A DNA stretch of 64,000 bases from Pseudomonadales bacterium (GTDB lineage: Bacteria > Pseudomonadota > Gammaproteobacteria > Pseudomonadales > Azotimanducaceae). The notes beneath the pieces are model-generated. The model did not search any database and was not told the origin of the DNA. It saw only the letters and a program-made list of their open reading frames with translations. A program made the translations under genes and the position numbers. This document shows, one piece after another, positions 8,555 to 17,666 of this stretch (the stretch's first letter is position 1; each line of letters begins with the position of its first letter). Location: positions 62,001 to 126,000 of the forward strand of contig JAWKZN010000001.1 of NCBI GenBank assembly GCA_041395945.1, read 5' to 3'.

Positions 8555-9223
8555 TCAGGTCGCGTAGATCCGGTTCAGCCAGCTCGAGATGTCGGCCAGT
8601 TCTTCCGGGCAGACCTGGTGACCCATGCCGTATTCGTGCCATTCGACCTGGTAGTTGAGTTTCTCGAGGGCGATGCGCGAGGCGACCGCACGGGCAATGG
8701 GGATCATCGGGTCAGCCAGACCGTGTGCCATGAATATCGGGGTGTCGATGCTGGTGAAACTGACTTCATCCGCGAGATGTTCGGAGTCATGCACGTAGGT
8801 CGACAGGGCCATGATGCCGGCGAAGCGCCCGGAGCGCAGTCCGAGCTGCAGGGCGATGACACCGCCCTGGGAGAAACCGGCGAGGGTAATCCGCTTCCGC
8901 GGTATGCCCCGTGCGATTTCCGCATCCACCAGTGCCGAGATCTGAGCGGCGGCGGTACGGATATCTTCTGCACCCGCCAGCGGAGCGCCGGGATCGATGT
9001 CGTACCAGGCCCGCATTTCCATGCCGCCATTGATGGTGACCGGCCGCACGGGTGCATTGGGGAAGACGAAGTTCAGCGTCATGTCGAGGTCGAGCAGCGG
9101 TACCACCGGTTCGAAGTCTGTGGCGTCTGCGCCCAGACCATGTAGCCAGATCACGGTACCCGCGGCGGGCGGTACGCCCGGGTCATCCGCGTCGATCCTG
9201 AGGCTTTCGAGTAAATCAGCCAT
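8555..9223 (-). CDS. Carboxylesterase / phospholipase family alpha/beta hydrolase
   Basis: PF02230-type serine hydrolase of 222 residues. The oxyanion-hole motif WLHGLGAD is at 26-33, the nucleophile S118 lies in GFSQGG, the acid is D171 in HGLADPMIP and the base is H202 in YGMGHQVCPEE. Homologues include Pseudomonas EstB and human acyl-protein thioesterase, so short-chain ester or thioester hydrolysis is expected. The open frame continues upstream to 9388, but residues before MADLLES are Ser/Arg-rich and overlap the ABC transporter's promoter region, so 9223 is chosen. It is divergent from the ABC exporter with about 115 bp between starts. Confidence 0.88.
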   Translation of the reverse strand: MADLLESLRIDADDPGVPPAAGTVIWLHGLGADATDFEPVVPLLDLDMTLNFVFPNAPVRPVTINGGMEMRAWYDIDPGAPLAGAEDIRTAAAQISALVDAEIARGIPRKRITLAGFSQGGVIALQLGLRSGRFAGIMALSTYVHDSEHLADEVSFTSIDTPIFMAHGLADPMIPIARAVASRIALEKLNYQVEWHEYGMGHQVCPEELADISSWLNRIYAT

Positions 9224-9338
9224 GGCGCCGAGTATACGCGCCCCCCCGAAGGCTTCCATACGCGGACGCACACTGCAGGTGAAGCGCGAATCCGCCTGCG
9301 GTACCAATCCGGTGGAGGATCCGTGTGATAATGCCGCG

Positions 9339-11159
9339 ATGGATATGGAACCCGACAGACCTTCGACACGGGAGGTCAGCAAGCTCAAGCCCGCACTGCA
9401 GTTCCTCAGGCCCTATAGCCGCGAGGTCGTGTTCGCAAGCATCGCCCTGGTGGTCACCGCTGGTGTGACTCTGTCTATAGGGCAGGGTATGCGACTGGTG
9501 ATCGATCAGGGTCTGTCGGATGGCTCAAGCGAAGTGCTGGTGCAGAGCATCGCGGTATTTGCGCTCCTCGTGGTGCTGCTCACAGCAGGCACCTTTGTAC
9601 GCTTCTACTTTGTTTCCTGGGTAGGTGAGCGGGTCAGTGCTGACCTGCGCAAAGCGGTTTTCAGTCATCTGCTGCATCTGCATCCCGGCTTTTTCGAGCT
9701 GAACCAGCCGACCGAGATTCAGTCCCGCATTACAACCGACACGACTTTGCTGCAGACGGTCATCGGCTCCTCCATTTCGATCGCACTGCGTAATGCGCTC
9801 ATGTTCGTCGGCGGTGTGGTCCTGCTGTTCGTTACAGACCCGAAGCTGTCGCTGGTGGTGGTGGCCAGCGTGCCCTTTGTGGTGGCGCCCGTGATTCTGT
9901 TCGGGCGCAGAGTTCGGCTGCTGTCCAGAACCAGCCAGGACCGTCTCGCTGTGGTCGGCAGCTACGCCGGCGAAGCACTGCGCCAGATCAAGATCGTGCA
10001 GGCGTTCAATCATCAGGACCGGGACGACGCCTCCTTTGCGCAACGGGTGGAGAGTGCCTTCGAGGTGGCCGTGCGGCGGATCCGCCAGCGATCCTGGCTG
10101 GTCGCCCTGGTCATGCTGCTGGTGATGAGCGCCATCGCTGTGATGCTGTGGGTTGGCGGGCAGGCGGTGCTCAGTGGTCAGACTTCGCCCGGTGAACTGG
10201 CGGCATTCATTTTCTACGCCTTCATTGTTGCGGGTTCGGTGGGTGCGATCAGTGAGGTTTACACGGACCTGCAGCGGGCGGCGGGTGCCACCGAACGTCT
10301 CATGGAGCTGCTTGCAGCCCGCTCGGAGCTGCCTGAATCTGACGCTCCCCGGGCTGTGGCCAAAACCGGCGCCATCAGCGTGCGCGATCTGAGCTTTGCG
10401 TACCCGAGTCGCCCGCAGACACAGGTGCTGGATGGGGTGAGCTTCGAACTGTATCCCGGCGAGATGCTGGCGGTGGTGGGCCCCTCCGGCGCCGGCAAGA
10501 GCACGCTCTTTGACCTGCTGCTGCGATTCTACGATCCCCAGGGAGGGAGTATTTCACTTGGCGGGGTGGATCTGAGAGAGCTGCGGCTGCGGGACCTGCG
10601 GGACACGATCGGCTTCGTCCCCCAGGACCCGGTTCTGTTTGCCGGGTCGATCCGGGAGAACTTGTCTTATGGTGCGCCCGATGCATCGGAACTCGACATG
10701 GAGCGCTGCCTGAAGCTCGCGCACGCCCAGCAGTTCGTCGCCGCTCTGCCGGATGGCCTCGACACGCTGATTGGCGAGGGGGGCGTCGGACTTTCGGGCG
10801 GTCAGCGGCAGCGACTTGCCATTGCCCGCGCACTGCTGGCAGAACCCAGCGTGCTGCTGCTTGATGAAGCAACCAGCGCGCTGGACGCGGAAAGCGAACA
10901 GCACATCGGGCTGAGTCTTGCTGAACTCAAGGGCCATTGCAGTGTGCTGGTGATCGCGCATCGGCTGTCCACGGTGCGGCAGGCGAATCGAACCCTGGTA
11001 CTGAACGAGGGTCGACTGCAGGCCTGTGGCACCCATGACGAGCTGATGAAGAGTGACGAACTGTATCAGCGATTTGTCAAGATTCAGTTTACTCAGCAGG
11101 CACACTCGGATTCGCGCATCGAGCTGGCGGTACCGCGCCAGGGCAGCTCCGGCACCTGA
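9339..11159 (+). CDS. MsbA-related ABC exporter, fused permease and ATPase
   Basis: Half-transporter of 606 residues working as a homodimer in the inner membrane. The N-terminal six-helix domain occupies about residues 30-330. The nucleotide-binding domain follows with Walker A GPSGAGKST (about 381-389), the Q-loop FVPQDPVLF, signature LSGGQRQRLAIARALL, Walker B VLLLDEATSALDAES and the H-loop IAHRLSTV. This is the MsbA-related type common in Proteobacteria; lipid or hydrophobic-compound export is inferred. The long upstream frame from 8997 is the antisense of the esterase; the ATG at 9339 gives the usual N terminus. It is not next to lpxK, so it is unlikely to be MsbA itself. Confidence 0.88.
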   Translation: MDMEPDRPSTREVSKLKPALQFLRPYSREVVFASIALVVTAGVTLSIGQGMRLVIDQGLSDGSSEVLVQSIAVFALLVVLLTAGTFVRFYFVSWVGERVSADLRKAVFSHLLHLHPGFFELNQPTEIQSRITTDTTLLQTVIGSSISIALRNALMFVGGVVLLFVTDPKLSLVVVASVPFVVAPVILFGRRVRLLSRTSQDRLAVVGSYAGEALRQIKIVQAFNHQDRDDASFAQRVESAFEVAVRRIRQRSWLVALVMLLVMSAIAVMLWVGGQAVLSGQTSPGELAAFIFYAFIVAGSVGAISEVYTDLQRAAGATERLMELLAARSELPESDAPRAVAKTGAISVRDLSFAYPSRPQTQVLDGVSFELYPGEMLAVVGPSGAGKSTLFDLLLRFYDPQGGSISLGGVDLRELRLRDLRDTIGFVPQDPVLFAGSIRENLSYGAPDASELDMERCLKLAHAQQFVAALPDGLDTLIGEGGVGLSGGQRQRLAIARALLAEPSVLLLDEATSALDAESEQHIGLSLAELKGHCSVLVIAHRLSTVRQANRTLVLNEGRLQACGTHDELMKSDELYQRFVKIQFTQQAHSDSRIELAVPRQGSSGT

Positions 11160-11224
11160 GCGTTTCTCATGGCGCCCCTGGATAGTTACACTGACCGATC
11201 AAATTTTTTTCGGGGTACGTACGC

Positions 11225-12355
11225 ATGGGACCACTACAGGGATTTCGCATCATTGAGCTTGCCGGTATAGGACCAGGTCCGTTCTGCGGCATGATGCTCT
11301 CGGACATGGGTGCTGAAGTGATCCGGGTGGATCGGATCCGTCCGGGTGGAAAACCACCCAAAGACGTGCTGGCCCGCAACCGCAGATCGGTTGCCGTGGA
11401 TCTTAAGCAGCCCGAAGGGGTGGAAACCGTACTGCGCCTGGTCTCGACCGCAGACGCGCTGTTCGAAGGATTCCGTCCGGGTGTCACCGAGCGGCTCGGT
11501 CTGGGACCGGACGATTGCTGGGCGCGCAACGAAAAACTCGTCTACGGCCGGATGACCGGCTGGGGCCAGGACGGCCCGATGGCGTCGGCCGCCGGCCATG
11601 ACATCAACTACATCGGACTGGCGGGTGCACTTCATGCCATCGGCCGGGCGGGCGAGCGGCCCGTACCGCCCCTGAATCTCGTCGGTGATTTCGGCGGTGG
11701 CGGGATGCTGCTGGCCTTCGGCATGGTCTGTGCGCTGCTCGAGGCGCAGAAGTCGGGGAAGGGTCAGGTGGTGGATGCGGCAATGGTGGATGGTGCTGCT
11801 TCGCTCATGGCCATGTTCTTTTCCATGGCGGCCGGTGGGGGTTTCAGCGACAGGCGCGGCACCAACCTGCTGGATGGGGGCGCGCACTTTTACGACACTT
11901 ACGAAACTCAGGACGGCAAGTACGTCTGCATCGGTTCGATCGAGCCCCAGTTCTATGCGCTGCTGGTGGAAAAAGCCGGCCTGGATGCCCAGAGGTTTTC
12001 TGCGCAGATGGACCCCTCCGCCTGGCCGGGACTCAAAGCCGAGCTGACCAGGGTTTTCAAGACGAAAAGCCGGGACGAGTGGTGTCAGATCATGGAGGGC
12101 ACGGACGTGTGCTTCGCACCGGTGCTGTCGATTTTCGAAGCGCCCGATCACCCGCACAACAAGTCGCGTAACACGTTCCTGAACATCGACGGCGTAGTGC
12201 AGCCTGCACCTTCCCCGCGTTTTTCCCGAACCGTACCCGAAGTCTCGCACGCGGCACGGGCACCGGGTGCCGATTCCGCCTCTGTACTGCAGGATTGCGG
12301 CTTCTCCGCTGAGGAAATTTCGAAGCTCGCAGCCGCAGGTGTGATTCCGGGGTGA
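11225..12355 (+). CDS. Alpha-methylacyl-CoA racemase (CaiB/BaiF family)
   Basis: Family III CoA-transferase fold of 376 residues. Two catalytic residues match those of mycobacterial MCR and human AMACR: H125 in AAGHDINYIGLAG and D155 in NLVGDFGGGGM. The N-terminal PLQGFRIIELAGIGPGPFC is characteristic. The enzyme epimerises (2R)/(2S)-methylacyl-CoA thioesters, a step needed for beta-oxidation of methyl-branched or sterol side chains. It is translationally coupled to the downstream CoA ligase through a GTGA overlap at 12352. A start-proximal run of T and GGGG at 11200-11215 may form the ribosome-binding region. Confidence 0.88.
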   Translation: MGPLQGFRIIELAGIGPGPFCGMMLSDMGAEVIRVDRIRPGGKPPKDVLARNRRSVAVDLKQPEGVETVLRLVSTADALFEGFRPGVTERLGLGPDDCWARNEKLVYGRMTGWGQDGPMASAAGHDINYIGLAGALHAIGRAGERPVPPLNLVGDFGGGGMLLAFGMVCALLEAQKSGKGQVVDAAMVDGAASLMAMFFSMAAGGGFSDRRGTNLLDGGAHFYDTYETQDGKYVCIGSIEPQFYALLVEKAGLDAQRFSAQMDPSAWPGLKAELTRVFKTKSRDEWCQIMEGTDVCFAPVLSIFEAPDHPHNKSRNTFLNIDGVVQPAPSPRFSRTVPEVSHAARAPGADSASVLQDCGFSAEEISKLAAAGVIPG

Positions 12356-14235
12356 CTTATGCGAGTGAATATCAGCGTTCGCTGAGCGACCCTGAGGCGT
12401 TCTGGAAGGACCAGGCTGCAGACCTGCCCTGGTTCGAGTTCCCGAAAACCATCCTCAGCCAGGATGCCAACGGTGCCTGGCGCTGGTTCGAAGGTGGCAA
12501 GCTGAACACCGCGTGGCTTGCACTCGATCGCCATGTGGAGGCCGGTCGCGGCGCTCAGACGGCGCTCATCTATGACTCGCCAGTCACCGGGGTCATTCGG
12601 AAAATCTCCTATTCCGAGCTGACCGAAGAAGTCGCCCGCACAGCGGGTGCACTGGCCGCGCTGGGTGTCGGAAAAGGTGATCGGGTGATCGTCTATATGC
12701 CGATGATTCCGGAGGCGGCGGTGGCGATGCTGGCCTGTGCCCGACTGGGCGCGATTCACTCGGTGGTATTCGGCGGATTTGCGCCCAGGGAACTTGCGAC
12801 CCGCATCGACGACGCGACACCGAAGGTGATTCTCTGCGCATCCTGCGGCATCGAGTTCACCAGCGTGCTGCCCTACAAACCCCTCGTGGACGAGGCGATC
12901 CGGATTGCTGCGCACAAGCCGGCATATACGGTGGTGGTGCAGCGCCCGCAGCTTACGGCAGAGCTGGGGGAGGCGGATCTGGACTGGGTGCAGTGGCGTG
13001 CAGGTGCGCAGCCCTCTGACTGCGTGCCGGTGGATGCCACGGATCCGCTGTATATCCTCTACACGTCAGGCACCACGGGGAAACCGAAAGGTGTCGTGCG
13101 GGACAACGGCGGACATGCCGTTGCCCTCAACTACAGCATGAAGGCCGTATACGGTATGGATGCGGGAGACGTGTTCTGGGCTGCGTCGGATGTGGGCTGG
13201 GTAGTCGGTCATTCCTACATCGTGTACGGACCCCTGCTGAAAGGCTGCACAAGCATCCTGTTCGAAGGTAAACCGGTACGCACCCCGGATGCCGGTGTGT
13301 TCTGGCGGGTCATCGAGTCTCACCGGGTGAAAAGTTTTTTTGTCGCGCCTACCGCCTTCCGGGCAGTGCGCAAGGAAGACCCGGACTGTGCGCTGAAAGC
13401 GAAATACGACATCAGCTCTCTGCAGTATCAGTTCGTTGCCGGCGAACGGCTGGATCCGCCCACCTACCACTGGCTGCAGGAGCATCTGGGCATTCCGGTG
13501 ATCGATCACTGGTGGCAGACAGAAACCGGCTGGCCGATGTGCGCCAATATGGCGGGCGTAGAGCTCATGGAAACCCGGCCCGGATCCCCCACACTTCCGG
13601 TGCCCGGTTATGACCTGCGCATTCTCGATGAGGAAGGTCGCGAGCTGGGTCCGAACCAGGAAGGGGCGGTGGTGATTCGCGGGCCGCTGCCACCCGGCGG
13701 TCTGCCGACGGTGTGGGGTGATCATCAGCGCTATCTGGACGCGTACTGGTCCCAGTATGAAGGTTTTTACCTCACCGGCGATGGCGGCTATCGGGACGAA
13801 GAGGGTTATGTCTATATCATGGGTCGCATCGATGATGTCATCAATGTGGCCGGACACCGTCTGTCCACCGGTCAGCTCGAGGAAGTGGTGGCCGAGCATC
13901 CCGCGGTTGCCGAGTGTGCAGTGATCGGTCGGGATGATGCGGATAAGGGACAGGTCCCGCTTGCTCTGCTGCTGCTCAAAGACGGGGTGAATATCGATGC
14001 GGACGCACTCGAAAGGGAGCTGGTACAGATGGTGCGGCAGTCCGTAGGCGCTTTCGCAAACTTCAGGCGGGCGGTAGTGGTGCAGCGGCTGCCGAAGACC
14101 CGCTCCGGCAAGATTCTGCGGCAGGTCCTGCGGCGCATGCTCGATGGCAAATCATACAGTGCGCCGTCCACGATAGATGACCCCGCGGTGCTGCCGGAAA
14201 TCGAATCCACTCTTCGCAACCGGGGGGTCCTTTGA
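12352..14235 (+). CDS. Propionyl-CoA synthetase-like acyl-CoA ligase (PrpE type)
   Basis: AMP-forming acyl-CoA synthetase of 627 residues in the acetyl/propionyl-CoA synthetase subgroup. Visible are the P-loop-like YTSGTTGKPKGVVRDNGG (the VRDNGG tail is typical of PrpE), the WWQTETGWP core motif, the YLTGDGGY hinge region, and K in TRSGKILRQ, the catalytic and acetylation lysine. It would activate propionate or a related short acid. The GTG start at 12352 overlaps the racemase stop. The operon with the racemase suggests the ligase feeds or drains a branched-acyl pathway; propionate is a product of methyl-branched side-chain oxidation. Not flanked by the methylcitrate genes. Confidence 0.85.
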   Translation: MTYASEYQRSLSDPEAFWKDQAADLPWFEFPKTILSQDANGAWRWFEGGKLNTAWLALDRHVEAGRGAQTALIYDSPVTGVIRKISYSELTEEVARTAGALAALGVGKGDRVIVYMPMIPEAAVAMLACARLGAIHSVVFGGFAPRELATRIDDATPKVILCASCGIEFTSVLPYKPLVDEAIRIAAHKPAYTVVVQRPQLTAELGEADLDWVQWRAGAQPSDCVPVDATDPLYILYTSGTTGKPKGVVRDNGGHAVALNYSMKAVYGMDAGDVFWAASDVGWVVGHSYIVYGPLLKGCTSILFEGKPVRTPDAGVFWRVIESHRVKSFFVAPTAFRAVRKEDPDCALKAKYDISSLQYQFVAGERLDPPTYHWLQEHLGIPVIDHWWQTETGWPMCANMAGVELMETRPGSPTLPVPGYDLRILDEEGRELGPNQEGAVVIRGPLPPGGLPTVWGDHQRYLDAYWSQYEGFYLTGDGGYRDEEGYVYIMGRIDDVINVAGHRLSTGQLEEVVAEHPAVAECAVIGRDDADKGQVPLALLLLKDGVNIDADALERELVQMVRQSVGAFANFRRAVVVQRLPKTRSGKILRQVLRRMLDGKSYSAPSTIDDPAVLPEIESTLRNRGVL

Positions 14236-14567
14236 TCATCGTTCACGGCAGTATTCCGATTCGTCCGGAGCGGCGCGAGCGGGCACTGGAACTGGCGCGG
14301 CAGATGACCGAAGCCACCCGCACCGAGGTGGGGTGTATTTCCTACGAGTTTTTCGTCGGTCTGTCGGATCCGAATACGCTGATGCTGTTTCAGGAGTGGG
14401 ACAGCATGGAGGCGCTGATGGGTCATTATCAGACGGAACACATGGAAGAGTTTCTGCGCGAACTGCCGGAAGTGGTGACCGGCGAAATTTCGACCCGCCG
14501 ATATCTGGTGCAGAGTGTGGAAGAGGATGCGGAGGAGACTGCTGCGCCGCCGCCGGTCATTCACTAG
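14232..14567 (+). CDS. Antibiotic biosynthesis monooxygenase (ABM/YgiN-like) domain protein
   Basis: A 111-residue dimeric ferredoxin-like fold protein. The core MIIVHGSIPIRPERRERALE, TEVGCISYEFFVGLSDPNT, LFQEWDSMEAL and HMEEF elements match the ABM family (quinol monooxygenase YgiN and relatives). The tail from about 95 on (EEDAEETAAPPP) is acidic and disordered. Start is TTG at 14232, sharing TTGA with the stop of the CoA ligase gene. Real substrates of this family vary widely (quinones, polyketides, or none), so it is best called a monooxygenase-like protein. It is the last gene before the palindromic elements. Confidence 0.8.
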   Translation: MIIVHGSIPIRPERRERALELARQMTEATRTEVGCISYEFFVGLSDPNTLMLFQEWDSMEALMGHYQTEHMEEFLRELPEVVTGEISTRRYLVQSVEEDAEETAAPPPVIH

Positions 14568-14607
14568 TGACGGCTCGTCACGATGTTCGGAAAGAGGTTG
14601 ATCAGAG

Positions 14608-14750
14608 CGTGGTCGAGGACGGGCTGCGCCGGGCCTCGCTCGGCAGCTCCGCTGTGCCCTCGTTTGGCTTTTTGCCTCGCGTAGGAACGCGAGTCAAAAA
14701 GCCGCGCTCGGCCTCGCTACACGGCCCGGCGCAGCCCATCCTCAACCACG
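14608..14750. repeat. Palindromic element copy A (143 bp, nested inverted repeats)
   Basis: The outer arms at 14608-14635 and 14723-14750 pair over 28 bp with 2 mismatches (left arm begins CGTGGTCGAGGACGGGCTGC). An inner pair of 16-bp arms with one mismatch, 14666-14681 and 14688-14703 (GGCTTTTTGCCTCGCG against GGCTTTTTGACTCGCG), encloses the loop TAGGAA. The core GCGAGGCCGAG...TGACTCGCG is shared in inverted orientation with copy B, so this is a repeat family, not a simple terminator. Confidence 0.8.
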
Positions 14751-14929
14751 CCCGGTGAATCTTTCCGAGCTTCGTGCAGTGCGCCTGTTGGTGGCTGTGT
14801 GTCTGGCCGGTGTCGAGAAAACTCACGCTTGTGCACGTAGATCTGAGAGCCCGGAGTAACGCCCGAGCTGAGCGTGTCGTTGAACCGCTGGCCTGGCCAT
14901 ATCGGCCTGTCTCGGATCCATCGCGACGT

Positions 14930-15077
14930 TGTGGTGGAGAGGGGGGTTGGGGCGGACCGTGGAGCGAGGCCGAGTGCGGCGGATTGACTCGTGTGCCTCA
15001 CGCGAGGCAACTCCGCCAATCGAGGGCAGCCCGGAGGGCCCGAGCGTAGGTCCGCCCCAACCCCCCTCTCCACCACA
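14930..15077. repeat. Palindromic element copy B (148 bp, perfect 29-bp arms)
   Basis: Arms at 14930-14958 and 15049-15077 are perfect 29-bp inverted repeats (left arm begins TGTGGTGGAGAGGGGGGTTG). The 90-base interior aligns with the reverse complement of copy A: GAGCGAGGCCGAG, TTGACTCG, CGCGAGGCAA and CGAGGGC occur in the same order. The arms differ from those of copy A, so the conserved part is the core. No transposase lies nearby. Confidence 0.8.
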
Positions 15078-15173
15078 GCCACGCAACAGGCTCCGAAGAC
15101 AGACCACTCCGAGTACCAGCCAGGCGGGATCAACCGCCCGCGCTGCCACCCATGAAGCGGTGACGGATGCGGG

Positions 15174-15545
15174 TCAACTGTCCTGCAGATCACTCGCCGC
15201 CCCCGGCCGCCACAGATGCCTGACCGCGAGACTGGTGATGGCGATCAGCGCGATGGCGATGCCGACTTCCCAGAAACCGAGCGCCCGGTGTACTGCGCCC
15301 ACGGCGAGCAGCACACCATGGCAGAAGTACAACATGGCGGCCAACGCGCACAGCATGAAACTGCGGGGTCGCCCCCGGAGAATACCTGGCAGCACCAGCA
15401 GCAGGGGCGTGACCTGCAGCAGAAACCAGAGAGCGTTGGGTATCGGGTTGGCGAGTGGTTCCACAAAGAACTGCCGAAGCCCGGTCAGTGCGAACAGCGA
15501 GCCGATGCCCAGATAGCTGAGAAACTGGTATCCGGCCAGTCTCAT
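15174..15545 (-). CDS. DUF2069 family membrane protein
   Basis: A 123-residue integral membrane protein with four predicted helices (about 8-28, 38-56, 63-85, 90-110). It fits the DUF2069 family, small inner-membrane proteins of unknown function that sit beside wrbA in many gammaproteobacteria. The start overlaps the stop of wrbA by 4 bases (ATGA), so the two are translationally coupled. No catalytic residues are visible. The link to WrbA suggests a role in redox or quinone-related membrane physiology, but this is inference from context only. Confidence 0.75.
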   Translation of the reverse strand: MRLAGYQFLSYLGIGSLFALTGLRQFFVEPLANPIPNALWFLLQVTPLLLVLPGILRGRPRSFMLCALAAMLYFCHGVLLAVGAVHRALGFWEVGIAIALIAITSLAVRHLWRPGAASDLQDS

Positions 15546-16159
15546 GTGTCACGCTCCGACATCCGCTCCTCCGACAGACCGCGCGCCACCTTCGCCAGCC
15601 GGCGCCCGAGTGCTTCGGCGAGGGTGCGCTCATCCGCACTCAGATCGGGCTGACCTCCGGTGCCGGAGACATGACTCGCGCCATAAGGCGAGCCGCCTTC
15701 CCGGGTGTGATTCAGCGCACTTTCACTGTATGGCAGACCGACCAGAACCATGCCGTGGTGGAGCAGCGGGATCATCATTGAGAGCAGCGTGCTTTCCTGG
15801 CCGCCATGCTGGCTGCCGGTCGAGCAGAAGACGGCAGCGGGCTTGTCGACCAGGGCATGACTGAGCCAGAGATCGGCGGTCGAATCGAGGAAATGTTTCA
15901 GTGGCGCTGCCATGTTGCCGAATCGGGTCGGCGATCCCAGCGCGAGTCCCGCGCAGCCGGCGATATCTTCCCTCGTGCAGTAGACGGCGCCTGCGTCCGG
16001 CACCGGTGGCAGGGTTCTGCTGGTGGCAGTTGCGACTGGTGGTACCGTACGCAGACGCGCTTCGAAACCGGCCGCGCTGATCCCGCGCGCAACGTGGCGT
16101 GCCAGATTTGCGGTACCGCCTTCACGGCTGTAATAGAGAACAAGTAGGTAAGGCTGCAT
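15542..16159 (-). CDS. wrbA: NAD(P)H:quinone oxidoreductase, WrbA/flavodoxin-like
   Basis: FMN-dependent quinone reductase of 205 residues. The phosphate-binding loop region is VLYYSREGGTANLARHVARG (7-26). GLALGSPTRFGNMAAPLKHF and CSTGSQHGGQESTL (flavin and active-site loops of the WrbA type) follow, as does SPYGASHVSGTGG near the C terminus, all diagnostic. Two-electron quinone reduction protects against semiquinone stress. It is the first gene of a two-gene operon with DUF2069 and is divergent from yihY. Confidence 0.88.
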   Translation of the reverse strand: MQPYLLVLYYSREGGTANLARHVARGISAAGFEARLRTVPPVATATSRTLPPVPDAGAVYCTREDIAGCAGLALGSPTRFGNMAAPLKHFLDSTADLWLSHALVDKPAAVFCSTGSQHGGQESTLLSMMIPLLHHGMVLVGLPYSESALNHTREGGSPYGASHVSGTGGQPDLSADERTLAEALGRRLAKVARGLSEERMSERDT

Positions 16160-16333
16160 CGGGGATTCGGTCTTCCAGCATTGTGATCAATGGTGACTTC
16201 GAGCATCATCCCTGCGTTTCGCGGTTGCAGCGACGGGGTGCGTGTTTCCAGCAGACGCGCTCCTGCAGAGAACCTGAAGTTTATGGGTTCGCAGACTGGA
16301 AAGGCAGTGGCACAGCAGAGATCTCCGGTAACG

Positions 16334-17665
16334 ATGACCTCACAGAAAAAACCGCCGGCTGAACCCGCAACTGCCGCGTCGGACAGACCGGCACTCCCTC
16401 CGGCAGAAAATGCAGCAGATACAGCTGCAGAAACAGAGACCGATATTACCGGGATCGTGCGGGTCTGGTGGACGAGGGGGCGGTGGTATCTGGGTCAGAT
16501 GGTGCAGCAGTTTCTCGATCACGATTGCCCGGCACGGGCTGGCGCTCTGACCTATACGACACTGTTTGCAGTGGTGCCGATGATGACGGTGGCCTATGCC
16601 ATGTTTTCGATCATGCCTGCCTATGATGGCATTGGCGAGCAGATCGAGACTTACGTCTTCCAGAACTTCGTACCTGAACTCAGCTCTGTCGTGCAGGAAA
16701 AACTTGGTGAGTTTTCTGAGCGCGCGCGCAGCCTGACTGCAGCGGGTTTCGCGTTTCTTTTCGTGACGACATTTCTGCTGCTGGTGACGATCGAGAAAAC
16801 TTTCAACATCATCTGGAATGTGGCGGAACCGCGGCGTGGTCTCCAGCGCATTCTCGTATACTGGGGTGTGCTCTCTCTGGGTCCACCGATGATCGCGGGT
16901 GCGATTCTGATCAGCGTGTACCTGGCCTCGCTGCCGCTGATCTCCGGACTGGATGTCTTCGGGCTCGGCGGCATGGCGTTGAGCTACCTGCCGATGCTGC
17001 TGGTCTGGACCGGTTTTACCATTCTCTACTTCGCGGTACCTAACTGCCACGTTCCCTTCCCGCACGCGCTGATCGGCGGATTTCTCACCATGTGGTCCTT
17101 CGAACTGGCGAAGGTGGTGTTTAACGTCATTGTGGCCCGGTCGAACATGGCATCGATTTACGGCGCGTTCGCGGCGGTTCCCTTCTTCCTCGCCTGGATG
17201 TACATGGCGTGGGTGCTCATCCTCGCCGGGGCCATCTTCGTGCGCACGCTGTCGCTGGTGCCGGAGTTGAAGGAGGCGTGGGGAGAGCCCGTGCTGGTGA
17301 AGTGCGCGCGCATCCTCAAACTGCTCCACGAAGCCCACCTGCAGGGTGGCGGGGTCAGCGAGGCGGAGGTTGCCGACCAGGTCCAGCTTACCCGCAACGA
17401 GTTCGAGCGGGTCATGGAAGCCCTGACAGAGCTCAGGCTGCTGCGCCATTCCGAAGATCAATGGGTGCTGGGCCGCAGTCTCCGGGCGCTGACCCTGTGG
17501 GACCTGTACCGGGCGCTGCCCGAAGGACTCGACCGGGCGTCACTGGCGCGGATAAAGGACATGGAACCACTGATCGGCCCGCTGCGATCCCTGGTCGATT
17601 TTGGATCGAATCAGATGACCGTTTCTCTTGAAGACGTGCTTGGCCGCCAGATGACAGGAAGATGA
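16334..17665 (+). CDS. yihY: YihY/virulence factor BrkB family membrane protein
   Basis: Inner-membrane protein with six helices between about residues 70 and 300 of this model, formerly misnamed ribonuclease BN. RAGALTYTTLFAVVPMMTVAYAMF and the later YGAFAAVPFFLAWMYMAW segments are the family signature. A cytoplasmic winged-helix-like C-terminal part (about 320-440, HEAHLQGGGVSEAEVADQ) is typical of the long form. The open frame starts at 16190; ATG at 16334 (MTSQKKPP) is preferred because the upstream residues look non-coding, although ATG 16283 is also possible. Its stop is 4 bases before the thioredoxin start. Function is unknown, with possible transport of solutes. Confidence 0.8.
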   Translation: MTSQKKPPAEPATAASDRPALPPAENAADTAAETETDITGIVRVWWTRGRWYLGQMVQQFLDHDCPARAGALTYTTLFAVVPMMTVAYAMFSIMPAYDGIGEQIETYVFQNFVPELSSVVQEKLGEFSERARSLTAAGFAFLFVTTFLLLVTIEKTFNIIWNVAEPRRGLQRILVYWGVLSLGPPMIAGAILISVYLASLPLISGLDVFGLGGMALSYLPMLLVWTGFTILYFAVPNCHVPFPHALIGGFLTMWSFELAKVVFNVIVARSNMASIYGAFAAVPFFLAWMYMAWVLILAGAIFVRTLSLVPELKEAWGEPVLVKCARILKLLHEAHLQGGGVSEAEVADQVQLTRNEFERVMEALTELRLLRHSEDQWVLGRSLRALTLWDLYRALPEGLDRASLARIKDMEPLIGPLRSLVDFGSNQMTVSLEDVLGRQMTGR

Positions 17666-17666
17666 G

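Larger units (their letters stand above)
14568..15173. other. Gene-free stretch of about 600 bp between convergent genes, with two palindromic elements
   Basis: No coding region could be supported here. The forward genes end at 14567 and the reverse-strand DUF2069 gene ends at 15174, so both sides transcribe into this stretch. It contains the two related palindromic elements listed separately (14608-14750 and 14930-15077) and 180 bp of unique sequence between them. Small ORFs in it have shadow-like composition. Very stable hairpins here may act as a bidirectional transcription barrier. Confidence 0.7.
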
